Shown here piece by piece: positions 1-10,565 of a stretch of DNA of 64,000 nucleotides. Under the pieces are notes generated by a model. The model saw only the letters and a program-made list of their open reading frames with translations. It had not been told where the DNA came from and searched no databases. Position numbers and translations under genes: made by a program. How positions within the stretch are numbered: the stretch's first letter is position 1; every line of letters starts with the position of its first letter. The stretch is from Proteus columbae (GTDB lineage Bacteria > Pseudomonadota > Gammaproteobacteria > Enterobacterales > Enterobacteriaceae). The stretch is taken from contig NZ_CP043925.1 in NCBI RefSeq assembly GCF_009914335.1, positions 3,844,001-3,908,000 of the forward strand. Reading direction: 5' to 3'.

Positions 1-104
1 TTTTATCTATAAATTATTAACATTTATTCTTTGGTTTTGGTTTAATATTCTTATCAATGATAGAATTCGCTAATAAAAGCATTTGCACTTCGGGAGCTTA
101 AAAA

Positions 105-827
105 ATGCAAGAAAGTTATAAAGTGCTAATCGTGGATGATGATTTACGTCTGCGTTCACTCTTAGAGCGCTATTTGACAGAGCAGGGTTTTCAAATCCGT
201 ACTGCTGCAAACGCCGATCAGATGGATCGTCTGCTCACTCGCGAATCTATTCATCTTATTGTGCTCGATTTAATGCTTCCTGGTGAAGATGGCCTATCTA
301 TTTGCCGCCGCTTAAGAAGCCAAAACAACCCTATCCCTATTATTATGGTTACTGCGAAAGGGGAAGAGGTTGATAGAATTGTTGGACTTGAAATCGGGGC
401 TGATGATTACATCTCAAAACCCTTTAATCCAAGAGAACTACTAGCACGTATTCGCGCAGTTCTTCGTCGTCAAGCAAATGAATTGCCTGGCGCACCTTCA
501 CAAGATAACGCCATTATCTCTTTTGGTAAGTTCAAGCTAAACCTTGGTACGCGTGAAATGTTCCACGAAGAAGAGCATATGCCTCTAACAAGTGGTGAAT
601 TCGCCGTATTGAAAGTACTGGTATCTCACCCTCGTGAACCACTTTCTCGTGATAAATTAATGAGCCTTGCTCGTGGTCGTGAATACAGTGCGATGGAGCG
701 TTCAATCGATGTCCAAATTTCACGTTTACGTCGCATGATTGAAGAAGACCCAACGCATCCTCGCTATATTCAAACAGTTTGGGGACTCGGCTACGTATTC
801 GTTCCTGATGGAACCAGCGTTCAATGA
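105..827 (+). CDS. ompR: OmpR response regulator
   Basis: OmpR/PhoB-class transcription factor that controls porin genes in response to osmolarity and pH through its partner kinase EnvZ. The 240-residue product has the length of E. coli OmpR (239). The receiver domain (about 1-120) has the acidic pocket around Asp11-13 and the phospho-acceptor Asp55 in LIVLDLMLPG, and a conserved Lys in ISKPFNPREL. The winged helix follows (about 135-235, with RSIDVQISRLRRMIE as recognition region). The start is supported by a GGGAG ribosome site about 9 bases upstream. The stop overlaps the start of envZ by 4 bases, the usual ompB arrangement. The receiver is intact even though the downstream envZ carries a nonsense codon, so OmpR may depend on acetyl phosphate or another kinase here. 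Confidence 0.97.
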   Translation: MQESYKVLIVDDDLRLRSLLERYLTEQGFQIRTAANADQMDRLLTRESIHLIVLDLMLPGEDGLSICRRLRSQNNPIPIIMVTAKGEEVDRIVGLEIGADDYISKPFNPRELLARIRAVLRRQANELPGAPSQDNAIISFGKFKLNLGTREMFHEEEHMPLTSGEFAVLKVLVSHPREPLSRDKLMSLARGREYSAMERSIDVQISRLRRMIEEDPTHPRYIQTVWGLGYVFVPDGTSVQ

Positions 828-2164
828 GAAGGCTGAGGCTTTCACCCCACAATAAACTGACACGCTCGTTATTTCTGGTTATCTCGCTACTTTTTTTTAG
901 CTTGATAGCCAGTTATATCATTGTGCAACACCTTATTGTTGGGCCAAGCCTTCAGCAATTTAATAAAGTTTTAGCGTATGAAATACGCACTTTAATGCCT
1001 GAAGAACTGATCCTAGTAGACGGCACTCCGCTAAAAATTTCCCCTGCTTTACGCAATAAAATCTATACCGAACTCGGTATCTCTTTCTTTGATAAAGAAG
1101 CCGCGCTTGAGGAAGGACTCTATTGGGCCAAAATCGATGATGAATTAAGTGAACAGATGTTTGAATATCTGGGAGGGAAAACAGAGATCTGGGTTGAAAA
1201 CACGCTAGAATACCCTGTTTTATGGGTTAATACGCATATGTCCCCCTCACTTTGAATCCGTGTTCCACTCACTGAATTAGGGCAAAACTTCTTACTGCCT
1301 GTTTACCGACAAGCGATTATTTTCATTATTATCGTTGTCGCTTTTTTCTGGCTTTATAATCGTTTTCAAAACCGCCCACTTAATGAAGTAGAGTACGCTG
1401 CGCGCCGTATCGGAAAAGGCGTTATTCCTCCTCCTATTCCTGAATCTGGCTCTTCTGAAATGCGCTCAATTATTCGTGCCTTTAACCAGATGTCATCAGG
1501 TATTCGCTCGCTGGATAATGATAGAACGCTTGTTATGGCAGGTGTTAGCCATGACTTACGTACACCACTGACTCGAATTCGTCTAGCAACTGAAATGATG
1601 AGTCCCGAAGATAGTTACCTCGCAGACTCTATCAATAAAGATATCGAAGATTGTGATGCCATTATTGGGCAATTCTTAGACTATATGCGCACAGGTGAAG
1701 AGATGTCTTTAGAACTGTGTGATATGAATAATCTATTACAAGAAGTCATTTCAGCTGAATCTAATTTAGGAAAAATCAGTGAAGAACATCTTCATTCTGA
1801 ACCCATTAATATCACCGCCAACCCTATTGCAGTAAAACGCGCCCTTGCCAATATGATTGTCAATGCCAATCGCTATGGTAATGGTTGGGTCAGTGTTTCA
1901 AGTGGGAAAAATGAAGAATATGCATGGTTTCAAGTAGAAGATGATGGCCCTGGTATTCCACAAGAAGATAGACAACGTCTTTTCCAACCTTTTGTTCAGG
2001 GCGAACAAGCTCGAAGCTCAACAGGTGCGGGTTTAGGATTATCCATTATTCGCCGTATCATGGATGCCCACGGCGGCTATGTTGAACTTGATGATAGCGT
2101 TAAGGGCGGATTATTAATTCGAGCTAACTTCCCATTAAAAGAACGTGAAGACGAGAATGATTAG
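824..2164 (+). pseudogene. envZ: EnvZ sensor kinase interrupted by an in-frame TGA
   Basis: Inner-membrane osmosensor histidine kinase that phosphorylates and dephosphorylates OmpR. Read as one frame from 824 to 2164 it gives 446 codons (E. coli EnvZ is 450). TGA at 1253-1255 interrupts it at codon 144, directly before IRVPLTE; at this point E. coli EnvZ reads WVRVPLTE, so a Trp codon (TGG) has probably become TGA. The 5' part encodes the first membrane helix and most of the periplasmic domain. The part after the stop encodes the second helix, HAMP, the H-box with His243 (codon 1550-1552, same number as E. coli) and an intact ATPase domain with N, G1 (DDGPGIP) and G2 (GAGLGLSI) boxes. ATG codons after the stop (for example 1460) lack a clear ribosome site. 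No frame change is needed, so the lesion is a single substitution or a base-call error. Confidence 0.85.
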
Positions 2165-2255
2165 CCCACTCTATTTCAAATATTGAAGTGCATTTTATTA
2201 CACCATTTCCATTCTAATTTCTCTCCTCCTATAAATATTTCATCATTTTTTCACT

Positions 2256-2306
2256 TTGTCATAAAACTGTCACAATTAAGACATTTAATTGTCATCAAAC
2301 TGACCT
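2256..2306 (+). promoter_or_regulatory. Two Pho boxes upstream of pstS
   Basis: Two near-consensus PhoB sites, at 2256-2273 (TTGTCATAAAACTGTCAC) and 2289-2306 (TTGTCATCAAACTGACCT). They match the 18-bp Pho box CTGTCATAAAACTGTCAT and lie 33 bp apart, three helical turns in register. They precede the pstS ribosome site by about 60 bp, as expected for PhoB activation of the operon in low phosphate. Confidence 0.9.
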
Positions 2307-2377
2307 ATTGTCTGTGCGTACCGTAACCGAAGTTGATAGATGTCGAAAATTATTCTACCTATCCCACAGGAGGGATT

Positions 2378-3418
2378 ATGAAACTGATGCGTACCACCCT
2401 GACTAGTGTCATTGCCGCTGCGTTTTCAATGACCGCTCTTTCTGCACAGGCAACGACCTCACTGACTGGTGCTGGCGCAACGTTCCCTGCCCCAGTTTAT
2501 GCTAAATGGGCAGATTCCTATCAGAAAGAAACGGGTAACAAAATTAACTACCAAGGCATTGGCTCTTCTGGTGGTGTTAAACAAATCATTGCAAATACTG
2601 TTGATTTTGGTGCTTCTGATGCGCCATTAGCAGACGACAAATTACAAGCTGACGGTTTATTCCAATTCCCTACCGTGATTGGTGGCGTTGTTATGGCAGT
2701 AAATATTCCTGGTATCAAATCAGGTGAACTGACCTTAGATGGCGACACTATTGGTAATATCTATCTAGGCAAGATCCAGAAATGGAATGACCCTGCCATT
2801 ACAAAACTCAATCCAGGCGTAAAATTACCAGACCAAAATATCGCGGTTATTCGCCGTGCTGATGGTTCAGGTACATCATTCGTTTTCACTAGCTACTTAT
2901 CAAAAGTAAATAGTACATGGAAAGATGAAGTAGGCGCAGGCTCTACCGTAAAATGGCCGACAGGCTTAGGTGGAAAAGGGAATGATGGTATCGCGGCATT
3001 CGTTCAACGTGTACCAGGTTCAATTGGTTATGTTGAATATGCTTACGCGAAACAAAACAATCTTGCTTATACTAAATTAGTCACAGCTGATGGCGAGGCA
3101 ATCGCACCAACAGCTGACAGTTTTAGTGCCGCAGCAAGAAAAATTGATTGGAGCAAAAGCTTTGCACAAGACCTGACTAACCAGAAAGGTGAAAACGCAT
3201 GGCCGATTACTTCAACCACCTTTATCTTAGTGCATCAAACACAAAAAGATGCCGTAAAAGGTAAAGAAGTACTGAATTTCTTCAACTGGGCTTACGACAA
3301 AGGTAATCAGGAAGCGAAAAACCTAGATTACGCAGTATTGCCAACCGAAGTTGTAGAGCAAATTCGTGCAGCATGGAAAACAAGTATCAAAGACAGTAAT
3401 GGTAAACCGATTTACTAA
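2378..3418 (+). CDS. pstS: Phosphate-binding protein PstS
   Basis: Periplasmic high-affinity phosphate receptor of the Pst ABC importer. The ATG at 2378 is chosen because it follows AGGAGGG and gives a 25-residue signal peptide ending AQA, then [14 protein letters not shown], the usual mature PstS start; an upstream in-frame ATG at 2333 would add an implausible extension. The product is 346 residues, the E. coli length. The phosphate-contact motifs TGAGATF, GSSGG and RRADGSGT are present. It is the first gene of pstSCAB-phoU, preceded by two Pho boxes and followed by a stem-loop before pstC, which fits excess production of the binding protein. Confidence 0.97.
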   Translation: MKLMRTTLTSVIAAAFSMTALSAQATTSLTGAGATFPAPVYAKWADSYQKETGNKINYQGIGSSGGVKQIIANTVDFGASDAPLADDKLQADGLFQFPTVIGGVVMAVNIPGIKSGELTLDGDTIGNIYLGKIQKWNDPAITKLNPGVKLPDQNIAVIRRADGSGTSFVFTSYLSKVNSTWKDEVGAGSTVKWPTGLGGKGNDGIAAFVQRVPGSIGYVEYAYAKQNNLAYTKLVTADGEAIAPTADSFSAAARKIDWSKSFAQDLTNQKGENAWPITSTTFILVHQTQKDAVKGKEVLNFFNWAYDKGNQEAKNLDYAVLPTEVVEQIRAAWKTSIKDSNGKPIY

Positions 3419-3453
3419 TAAAACGGCAACCATTAAGAGATAAGTTAACGTTC

Positions 3454-3474
3454 ACCCCCTGACAAACAGGGGGT
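3454..3474 (+). other. Intercistronic stem-loop between pstS and pstC
   Basis: Perfect 8-bp GC-rich stem (ACCCCCTG at 3454-3461 with CAGGGGGT at 3467-3474, loop ACAAA). It has no T-run after it, so it reads as an RNA-stabilising or partial-termination element rather than a full terminator. pstC begins 20 bases later. Confidence 0.7.
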
Positions 3475-3494
3475 AATAAATTAAAAGAGGCTTT

Positions 3495-4454
3495 ATGGCC
3501 GAGCACACAACGGTAATAAAGGCCCCTAGTAAACGAGGGGACGTTATTTTCAGCGCACTAGTTCGCCTAGCTGCGTTGATTACGCTTTTGCTTTTGACGG
3601 GTATCATTGTTTCACTGATTTTCGCCTCATGGCCAAGTATTCAACAATTCGGCCTTTCATTCTTATGGTCGAAAGAGTGGGATCCTCCTGCACAGGAATT
3701 TGGTGCATTAGTGCCTATTTACGGTACCATTGTGACCTCGATAATCGCATTGGTTATTGCGGTGCCTGTCAGTTTTGGTATCGCCCTTTTCTTAACCGAA
3801 TTAGCGCCTAACTGGTTAAAACGCCCATTAGGTATTGCTATCGAGTTACTCGCCGCTATTCCTAGTATTGTTTATGGTATGTGGGGGCTGTTTGTCTTCG
3901 CACCACTCTTTGCAACCTATTTCCAAGAGCCTGTAGGTAATGTGATGTCCTCCATTCCTATCGTTGGCGAGCTTTTCTCTGGCCCTGCTTTTGGTATTGG
4001 TATCTTAGCTGCGGGTGTTATCCTCGCTATCATGATCATTCCTTATATTGCTTCTGTGATGCGTGATGTGTTTGAACAGACTCCCGTTATGATGAAAGAG
4101 TCTGCCTACGGCATTGGTTGTACAACATGGGAAGTGATTTGGAATATCGTTCTGCCTTATACCCGTAATGGGGTGATTGGTGGTGTCATGTTGGGATTAG
4201 GTCGCGCCTTAGGTGAAACCATGGCGGTAACCTTTATCATCGGTAATACCTACCAATTAGATTCAGCCTCACTGTTTATGCCAGGTAACAGTATTACCTC
4301 TGCATTAGCCAACGAATTTGCGGAAGCCGAAACGGGGTTACATACTGCGGCATTGATGGAATTAGGGCTTATCTTGTTTGTCATCACCTTTATCGTCCTT
4401 GCGATTTCTAAGTTTATGACATTACGTTTATCTAAGAATGAAGGAGCGCGTTAA
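3495..4454 (+). CDS. pstC: Phosphate ABC permease PstC
   Basis: Inner-membrane permease subunit of the Pst phosphate importer; pairs with PstA and is powered by PstB. 319 residues (E. coli 319) with about six hydrophobic segments. The typical EAA-loop stretch is present ([21 protein letters not shown]) and is followed by [14 protein letters not shown]. The ATG follows an AGAGG ribosome site. The stop lies 1 base before the pstA ATG, so translation is probably coupled. Confidence 0.96.
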   Translation: MAEHTTVIKAPSKRGDVIFSALVRLAALITLLLLTGIIVSLIFASWPSIQQFGLSFLWSKEWDPPAQEFGALVPIYGTIVTSIIALVIAVPVSFGIALFLTELAPNWLKRPLGIAIELLAAIPSIVYGMWGLFVFAPLFATYFQEPVGNVMSSIPIVGELFSGPAFGIGILAAGVILAIMIIPYIASVMRDVFEQTPVMMKESAYGIGCTTWEVIWNIVLPYTRNGVIGGVMLGLGRALGETMAVTFIIGNTYQLDSASLFMPGNSITSALANEFAEAETGLHTAALMELGLILFVITFIVLAISKFMTLRLSKNEGAR

Positions 4455-4455
4455 T

Positions 4456-5358
4456 ATGTCCAAAACATCCTCTTCTTCATTACAAGTTCAAACAGAAAGT
4501 GAATTGCGTGTACGCCATAAACGCCAACTTTGGCGCCGTCAAAAAAACCGTATCGCGCTGTTTTTATCAGTCTCTACCATGGCATTTGGTCTTTTTTGGT
4601 TAACGTGGATTTTATTCTCTACGTTCACAAAAGGCTTTGATGGCATGTCGTTAGCCCTTTTTACTGAAATGACGCCTCCGCCAAATACTGATGGTGGTGG
4701 ATTGGCGAACGCCATTGTCGGTAGTGGATTACTAATTTTATGGGCGACAGTTATTGGAACACCGTTAGGTATTCTGGCAGGGATTTATCTTGCTGAATAT
4801 GGTCGTCGTTCATGGCTTGCTGAAACTACCCGTTTTATTAACGATATTTTGCTGTCAGCACCATCAATCGTTGTTGGGCTCTTTGTCTACACCATTGTTG
4901 TTGCACAGATGCAGCACTTTTCAGGATGGGCTGGAATTATCGCATTAGCGTTACTGCAAATTCCTATTGTTATTCGTACCACTGAAAATATGTTGAAGTT
5001 AGTGCCAGATAGCTTGCGTGAAGCCGCTTACGCATTAGGCACACCAAAGTGGAAGATGATCTCTAAAATCACCTTAAAAGCCTCGGTATCAGGCATTATC
5101 ACAGGTGTGTTATTAGCGATTGCACGTATTGCAGGTGAAACTGCACCACTGTTATTTACTTCACTATCAAATCAATTCTGGAGCACAGACTTAAACGAAC
5201 CGATAGCTAACTTACCTGTGACTATCTTTAAGTTCGCCATGAGTCCTTTCGCACAATGGCAAGAGCTTGCTTGGGCTGGCGTATTACTTATCACCCTCTG
5301 TGTTCTATTTATCAATATTATTGCGCGCGTGCTGTTTGCTAAACGCAAGCACGGTTAA
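4456..5358 (+). CDS. pstA: Phosphate ABC permease PstA
   Basis: Second permease subunit of the phosphate importer. The ATG at 4456 is preferred because AAGGAG lies at 4441-4446; a start at 4438 would lie inside pstC without a ribosome site. The product is 300 residues (E. coli 296) with six predicted helices, a basic N-terminal tail ([12 protein letters not shown]) and the EAA loop [22 protein letters not shown]. The segment [18 protein letters not shown] is characteristic of PstA. It lies between pstC and pstB in the operon. Confidence 0.96.
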   Translation: MSKTSSSSLQVQTESELRVRHKRQLWRRQKNRIALFLSVSTMAFGLFWLTWILFSTFTKGFDGMSLALFTEMTPPPNTDGGGLANAIVGSGLLILWATVIGTPLGILAGIYLAEYGRRSWLAETTRFINDILLSAPSIVVGLFVYTIVVAQMQHFSGWAGIIALALLQIPIVIRTTENMLKLVPDSLREAAYALGTPKWKMISKITLKASVSGIITGVLLAIARIAGETAPLLFTSLSNQFWSTDLNEPIANLPVTIFKFAMSPFAQWQELAWAGVLLITLCVLFINIIARVLFAKRKHG

Positions 5359-5387
5359 CGCAGAAAGTTAAGCAAGAGAGACGTTGA

Positions 5388-6164
<777 letters not shown>

Positions 6165-6178
6165 TAACGAGGCAATTA

Positions 6179-6913
6179 ATGGATAATTTAAATCACAATA
6201 AGCATATTTCTGGTCAATTTAATGCTGAGTTAGAGCATATCCGCACTGAGCTTATGGTTATGGGGGGGCTTGTCGAAGAGCAACTGAAAAAAGCCATTAT
6301 GGCAATGCATAACCAAGACCAAGCCTTGGCAAATGAAGTGATCCAAGGTGACCATAACGTTAATATGATGGAAGTCGCCATTGATGATGCGTGTATGCGA
6401 ATTATTGCTAAGCGTCAGCCAACAGCGAGTGACCTACGTTTAATTATGGCAATATCAAAAACGATCGCTGAATTAGAACGTATTGGTGATGTTGCTGAAA
6501 AAATCTGTAAAACTGCGCTTGAAAAATTTTCACACCAGCATCAACCTCTGCTTGTGAGCTTAGAATCGTTAGGTCAACACGCCATACAAATGCTGCACGA
6601 TGTTCTTGATGCTTTTGCCCGTATGGATGTCGATGAAGCAGTGCGTATCTATCGTGAAGATGAAAAAATTGATAATGAGTATGAAGGTATCGTCCGCCAG
6701 TTAATGACTTATATGATGGAAGATCCTCGCACCATTCCAAGTGTGCTAACCGCTTTATTTTGTGCTCGTTCTATTGAGCGTATTGGCGATCGTTGCCAGA
6801 ACATTTGTGAATTTATTTTCTATTACGTGAAAGGTCATGATTTCCGCCATCTTGGTGGTGATCAAGTAGAAAGAATGCTGACAAAAAACGACGACAACAA
6901 CGCCACTAAATAA
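6179..6913 (+). CDS. phoU: Phosphate signalling protein PhoU
   Basis: Cytoplasmic regulator that links Pst transport activity to repression of the PhoR-PhoB system. 244 residues (E. coli 241), all helical, with the two PhoU repeats. The metal-binding-like motifs [11 protein letters not shown] in the first half and [11 protein letters not shown] in the second half mark the repeats. It is the last gene of the pst operon and is followed by a strong terminator. phoB and phoR are not in this window. Confidence 0.96.
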   Translation: MDNLNHNKHISGQFNAELEHIRTELMVMGGLVEEQLKKAIMAMHNQDQALANEVIQGDHNVNMMEVAIDDACMRIIAKRQPTASDLRLIMAISKTIAELERIGDVAEKICKTALEKFSHQHQPLLVSLESLGQHAIQMLHDVLDAFARMDVDEAVRIYREDEKIDNEYEGIVRQLMTYMMEDPRTIPSVLTALFCARSIERIGDRCQNICEFIFYYVKGHDFRHLGGDQVERMLTKNDDNNATK

Positions 6914-6938
6914 ATTTCTCTCTCTTTTTCTTCTCTTC

Positions 6939-6969
6939 AAAACAGCGACATAAATGTCGCTGTTTTTTT
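6939..6969 (+). terminator. Terminator after phoU
   Basis: Stem AAAACAGCGACA (6939-6950) pairs with TGTCGCTGTTTT (6955-6966), loop TAAA, followed by a T-run. It ends the pst operon. Confidence 0.9.
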
Positions 6970-7127
6970 ATTCTCTCATAAATTAATACCATTCTATCTC
7001 AACGCTTTTTTTCAACTTATTCCTTAAAAGCATATCGATATCAACTTTTATTATTTTATGAACTTAGAACAACTTGATAGCGTGATATCCAACATAACGA
7101 TGATAATTCTTTTTCTTTGGGGTGAAT

Positions 7128-7967
7128 ATGAAATTACGTGTTTTGGCAACCGCATTAATTGCAGGCTCTGTGCTTTTCTCTGGTATTGCAAAAGCAGATA
7201 AACTCGATGATATAAAAAAAGCAGGTGTAGTACGTATCGCGATTTTTGATAGCAATCCTCCTTTTGGCTTTATTGATCCTCAAACCAAAAAACTCGCAGG
7301 TTATGATGCTGATATTGCCAACGAGATCGCTAAAGATTTAGGTGTAAAACTGGAACTACGTCCAACTAATCCAGCAAACCGTATTCCACTGTTAAGCTCA
7401 AAAAAAGTCGATTTGATCGCGGCTAACTTCACCATCACGGATGAACGCGCTAAACAAGTCGATTTCTCTGTACCTTACTTTGCAACAGGGCAAAAATTTA
7501 TTGCACGCAAAGGTGTTTTAACCAAACCTGAACAAATCCACTCACTACGTATTGGTGCTGATAAAGGTACCGTACAAGAAATCACTTTACGTGAACGCTA
7601 TCCTGACACCAAAGTTATCTCTTATGACGATACACCACTCGCTTTCGCTGCATTACGCAATGGTAACGTACAAGCTATCACGCAAGATGATGCAAAACTC
7701 GTGGGTTTATTAGCAAATTTACCTGATGCTGTAAAAGCTGACTTTGAAATCTCACCGTTTAGCATTACGCGTGAATACCAAGCGGTAGCCGCCGCTAAAG
7801 GCGAAGATCGCTTAATCAACGAAATCAACAACACGCTATTAAGATTAGAAAAAGAAGGCAAAGCAGGCGAAATCTACAATCGTTGGTTTGGCCCTGAAAC
7901 AAAATCAGCGCAACCTCGTGGCGATTTCAAATTTGCTCCATTATCAGAGCAAACACCACAATCTTGA
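7128..7967 (+). CDS. Polar amino acid ABC transporter, substrate-binding protein
   Basis: Periplasmic receptor of the SBP_bac_3 (HisJ/GlnH/GltI-type) family for a polar amino acid; the ligand cannot be told from sequence. The ATG at 7128 follows GGGGTG and gives a signal peptide of about 24 residues ending AKA before DKLDDIKKAG. The family pattern (FGFIDPQTKKLAGYDADIANEI, then FTITDERAKQVDFSVPYF) is clear. Length is 279 residues. It is followed by a stem-loop and two permease genes. No ATPase gene follows, so the energy subunit must come from elsewhere in the genome. Confidence 0.88.
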   Translation: MKLRVLATALIAGSVLFSGIAKADKLDDIKKAGVVRIAIFDSNPPFGFIDPQTKKLAGYDADIANEIAKDLGVKLELRPTNPANRIPLLSSKKVDLIAANFTITDERAKQVDFSVPYFATGQKFIARKGVLTKPEQIHSLRIGADKGTVQEITLRERYPDTKVISYDDTPLAFAALRNGNVQAITQDDAKLVGLLANLPDAVKADFEISPFSITREYQAVAAAKGEDRLINEINNTLLRLEKEGKAGEIYNRWFGPETKSAQPRGDFKFAPLSEQTPQS

Positions 7968-8025
7968 TCCTTAAAGCGTAATAACTTTCTTCTCTCATTA
8001 AAAACAAAGTTATTCCTTTATTAAA

Positions 8026-8056
8026 ACACCTACCCCGCTTCTGCGGGGTTTGGTGT
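8026..8056 (+). other. Intercistronic stem-loop between binding protein and permease genes
   Basis: Two-step hairpin: ACCCCGC (8032-8038) with GCGGGGT (8043-8049), extended by ACACC (8026-8030) with GGTGT (8052-8056). No T-run follows. The position suggests it protects or attenuates the transcript so that the receptor is made in excess over the membrane subunits. Confidence 0.7.
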
Positions 8057-8074
8057 CTGCAATAGGTCTATTAT

Positions 8075-8812
8075 ATGTTTGAGCAATTTCTTTCACATTA
8101 CCTTCTGGAGCCACACTATTTAAGCTGGCTTTGGAACGGTTTTCTAATCACCTTGCTTATCTCTTTTTGGACTATTGTCATTGCAACATTAATGAGCTTC
8201 GCCCTTAGTGCTGCAAGAGATAGCGCTTTTGCACCATTACGCTGGTTGGCCACTGCTTATACTTCACTGTTCCGTAATACACCACTGTTAGTGCAATTGT
8301 TCTTCTGGTATTTCGCATCGGGAGAAATTCTGCCGCAAAGTGCCATGATGTGGCTAAATACACCTCATGAAATTTCCTTTCTAGGATTAACGCTTGCTTG
8401 GCCTTCTTTTGAGTTTTTAGCTGGCATTGTAGGTCTGACATTTTACTCAACCCCATTTATTGCCGAAGAGCTAAGAGCTGGTATTCAAGGTGTTAAACAA
8501 GGGCAAAAATATGCTTCTTTAGCACTAGGGTTAACACAGTGGCAATCTATGCGTTATGTGATTTTACCTCAAGCCTTTCGTATTGCTCTGCCTCCTTTGC
8601 TGGGTCAATACATGAATGTGATAAAAAACTCATCACTGACTATGGCTATTGGTGTTGCGGAGCTTTCTTACGCATCAAGACAAGTTGAAACCGAATCATT
8701 ACGTACCTTTGAAGCCTTTGGTGTCGCAACCATTCTTTATATTGCAGCAATAGCCTTGATGGAAGCGTGGGGACAATGGCATCAGCAACGTAAATTAGTA
8801 CAAGGGTATTAA
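8075..8812 (+). CDS. Polar amino acid ABC transporter, permease subunit 1
   Basis: Inner-membrane permease of the HisM/GltJ class, 245 residues with about five hydrophobic segments. The N-terminal pattern SLFRNTPLLVQLFFWYF and the EAA loop GQKYASLALGLTQWQSMRYVILPQAFRIALPPL are typical of the polar amino acid permeases. Its stop is 2 bases from the next permease, so the two are made together. The substrate is probably that of the upstream binding protein. Confidence 0.88.
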   Translation: MFEQFLSHYLLEPHYLSWLWNGFLITLLISFWTIVIATLMSFALSAARDSAFAPLRWLATAYTSLFRNTPLLVQLFFWYFASGEILPQSAMMWLNTPHEISFLGLTLAWPSFEFLAGIVGLTFYSTPFIAEELRAGIQGVKQGQKYASLALGLTQWQSMRYVILPQAFRIALPPLLGQYMNVIKNSSLTMAIGVAELSYASRQVETESLRTFEAFGVATILYIAAIALMEAWGQWHQQRKLVQGY

Positions 8813-8814
8813 AT

Positions 8815-9567
8815 ATGGACTTTACTGTTATTGCTGATAACTGGCAGTATTTACTCTTTGGTGCTTATCCTGACGGGCCTTTAGAAGGCGCAGCGCTGAC
8901 CGTCTTTATCAGTATCATTGCGGGTATTGCATCTATTATTTTGGGTACATTGGGTGGTATTGCACTGGCTATGCTCAGAGGTGTATGGGTTAACCTTTTT
9001 GCAGCTTTTTTAGGCTTTTTCCGTGCTATTCCTGTGATTATGTTGATATTTTGGGTCTATTTTCTATTGCCCATTGTATTGGGAATGGAAATTCCTGAAA
9101 TCACGACCGTGATTTGTGCTCTCGCGTTGATTACATCGTCTTATATTGCGCATGGTGTCAAAGCGGGTATTTTGGCAATAGGGAAAGGGCAATGGCAGGC
9201 AGGATTATCTTTAGGTTTTAATCGTTGGCAAGTCCTATGGCATATCGTATTACCTCAAGCATTGCGAATGATGGTGCCTTCATTTATAAATCAGTGGATA
9301 GCCTTAATCAAAGATACTTCATTAGCCTATGTGGTGGGTGTGGGTGAACTTTCTTTCTTAGCGACACAGGTCAATAACCGCAGTATGGTTTATCCAATGG
9401 AAGTCTTTTTATTTGTGGCCTTCGTCTATTTTGTTCTCTGTTTCTCATTAGAAATTATTGCCAATAGAGTGGCTAAATTATTCTCGACACAAAAAGAGAA
9501 ACGTCCTTTTTGGCAAATAATCTTTCCTGTTAAAAAACAGAAATTCATTGAGAAACGTTTAGGTTAA
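8815..9567 (+). CDS. Polar amino acid ABC transporter, permease subunit 2
   Basis: Second HisQ/GltK-class permease, 250 residues. It shows FFRAIPVIMLIFWVYF near the first third and the EAA loop GKGQWQAGLSLGFNRWQVLWHIVLPQALR, followed by SFINQWIALIKDTSLAYVVG. A basic C-terminal tail (KKQKFIEKRLG) lies on the cytoplasmic side. It ends at a convergent terminator and no ATP-binding gene follows. The importer is therefore incomplete as encoded here. Confidence 0.88.
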   Translation: MDFTVIADNWQYLLFGAYPDGPLEGAALTVFISIIAGIASIILGTLGGIALAMLRGVWVNLFAAFLGFFRAIPVIMLIFWVYFLLPIVLGMEIPEITTVICALALITSSYIAHGVKAGILAIGKGQWQAGLSLGFNRWQVLWHIVLPQALRMMVPSFINQWIALIKDTSLAYVVGVGELSFLATQVNNRSMVYPMEVFLFVAFVYFVLCFSLEIIANRVAKLFSTQKEKRPFWQIIFPVKKQKFIEKRLG

Positions 9568-9595
9568 TCACTCAAAAGCACTCATTTTCTAAGTA

Positions 9596-9623
9596 AAAGT
9601 TATGCTGTTAACGGCATAACTTT
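9596..9623. terminator. Convergent terminator shared by the importer and the facing membrane-protein pair
   Basis: Inverted repeat AAAGTTATGC (9596-9605) with GCATAACTTT (9614-9623). It overlaps the stop codon of the minus-strand gene (9608-9610) and has short A/T runs on both sides, so it can act in both directions. Confidence 0.7.
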
Positions 9624-10009
9624 GGCGATATCACATAAGTATTTGATTTAGATGAGGGGCCTTCTTTACAAATAAAATATCCTTGCGAGACAAGTTCATA
9701 TCTTACATATAAATTAAAAAAAATGCCGAATACAATACCCAAAAGAAATATCATTACAGTTGCTATAAAGAGTTTGTTATTAATTTTTATTAACTTATCT
9801 TTTATTGCAGATATCAATAACAAAGAAAAAAGATAACAAACAAAAGGCAGCGTAAAAGGTATGCTTGCGGTGACAACAGAAAATTTTATTTTTTCTGCTA
9901 AAAAGAAATAGTCCGCATAAACCATAATTGACGCATAGATAACAAAAACGATTGGAGGGAGAACAATTAATAAGATTAAATAAATTTTATCTTTAACTTC
10001 AGTATCCAT
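9608..10009 (-). CDS. Small four-helix membrane protein, paralogue of its neighbour
   Basis: Function unknown. 133 residues with about four hydrophobic segments and no enzymatic motif. It aligns along its whole length with the upstream neighbour: both share (Y)xxYFxLxEKxxFS, a basic mid-loop, LFxFGxxFxxFxxxYV and LxSxGYFIC near the end, followed by an acidic/polar tail with a final Cys. It resembles the small membrane-protein family DUF1240 seen in Proteus-like bacteria, but that assignment is from memory of the pattern. It begins 2 bases after the stop of the neighbour, so the two form an operon. Confidence 0.75.
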   Translation of the reverse strand: MDTEVKDKIYLILLIVLPPIVFVIYASIMVYADYFFLAEKIKFSVVTASIPFTLPFVCYLFSLLLISAIKDKLIKINNKLFIATVMIFLLGIVFGIFFNLYVRYELVSQGYFICKEGPSSKSNTYVISPKLCR

Positions 10010-10011
10010 AA

Positions 10012-10416
10012 TTAATTACACATCATGAATGATTTAACATAGAGATTAGATTCTGTAAAATCGTCTGTTTCACAAATAAAATAGCCTTTAGAAAGAAGAT
10101 CTTTTTCAACATAATTGGAAAAGAAAAAGCTAAAGATATAGCCAAAAAGAAAGAGCATGAGAAAAAACATCATTAATTTTTTACTTTTTTCTATGGTTCT
10201 CTTTTTTGATGATGGAAAGACCAATAAATAAATAAGATAAAAAACAGCAGGTACAGTAAATAAGAAAATAGATGTTTTAAATGAAAACTGAAACTTTTCA
10301 ACAAGAAGAAAATAATTGATATAGCTCTCTATTGAGAGATATAACTCTATAGAGAAAATAACAAATAAAATACCTGATACTAGATATATTATTCCCATTA
10401 AACGCCTACCCGACAT
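10012..10416 (-). CDS. Small four-helix membrane protein, first of a tandem pair
   Basis: Function unknown. 134 residues, about four hydrophobic segments, start preceded by AAGGAG at about 8 bases. The central helices are separated by a very basic loop (SSKKRTIEKSKKL). The C-terminus SKGYFICETDD repeats in the neighbouring gene, which suggests tandem duplication and divergence. Base composition is more AT-rich by eye than the flanking transport genes. An immunity or lineage-specific envelope role is possible, but nothing in the sequence proves it. Confidence 0.75.
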   Translation of the reverse strand: MSGRRLMGIIYLVSGILFVIFSIELYLSIESYINYFLLVEKFQFSFKTSIFLFTVPAVFYLIYLLVFPSSKKRTIEKSKKLMMFFLMLFLFGYIFSFFFSNYVEKDLLSKGYFICETDDFTESNLYVKSFMMCN

Positions 10417-10565
10417 TCCCTATCTCCTTTTCTATCCTTAAGGAATAAAATATACGGAAAAAACTTATAATCAATACTGTATAAAAATTTAATATTTTTA
10501 AGATAATACGACTATTATTAATAACAAGACATTTCCCTAGCTTATCTAAATTTCATCCCTTACAG

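Noticed and set aside
1253..1255. Selenocysteine at the envZ TGA
   Set aside because: The position aligns with Trp in E. coli EnvZ, the family has no selenoprotein members, and no obvious selenocysteine hairpin follows the codon.
9608..10416. Toxin-antitoxin pair
   Set aside because: The two proteins are paralogues with several membrane helices each, not the usual small toxin plus DNA-binding antitoxin.
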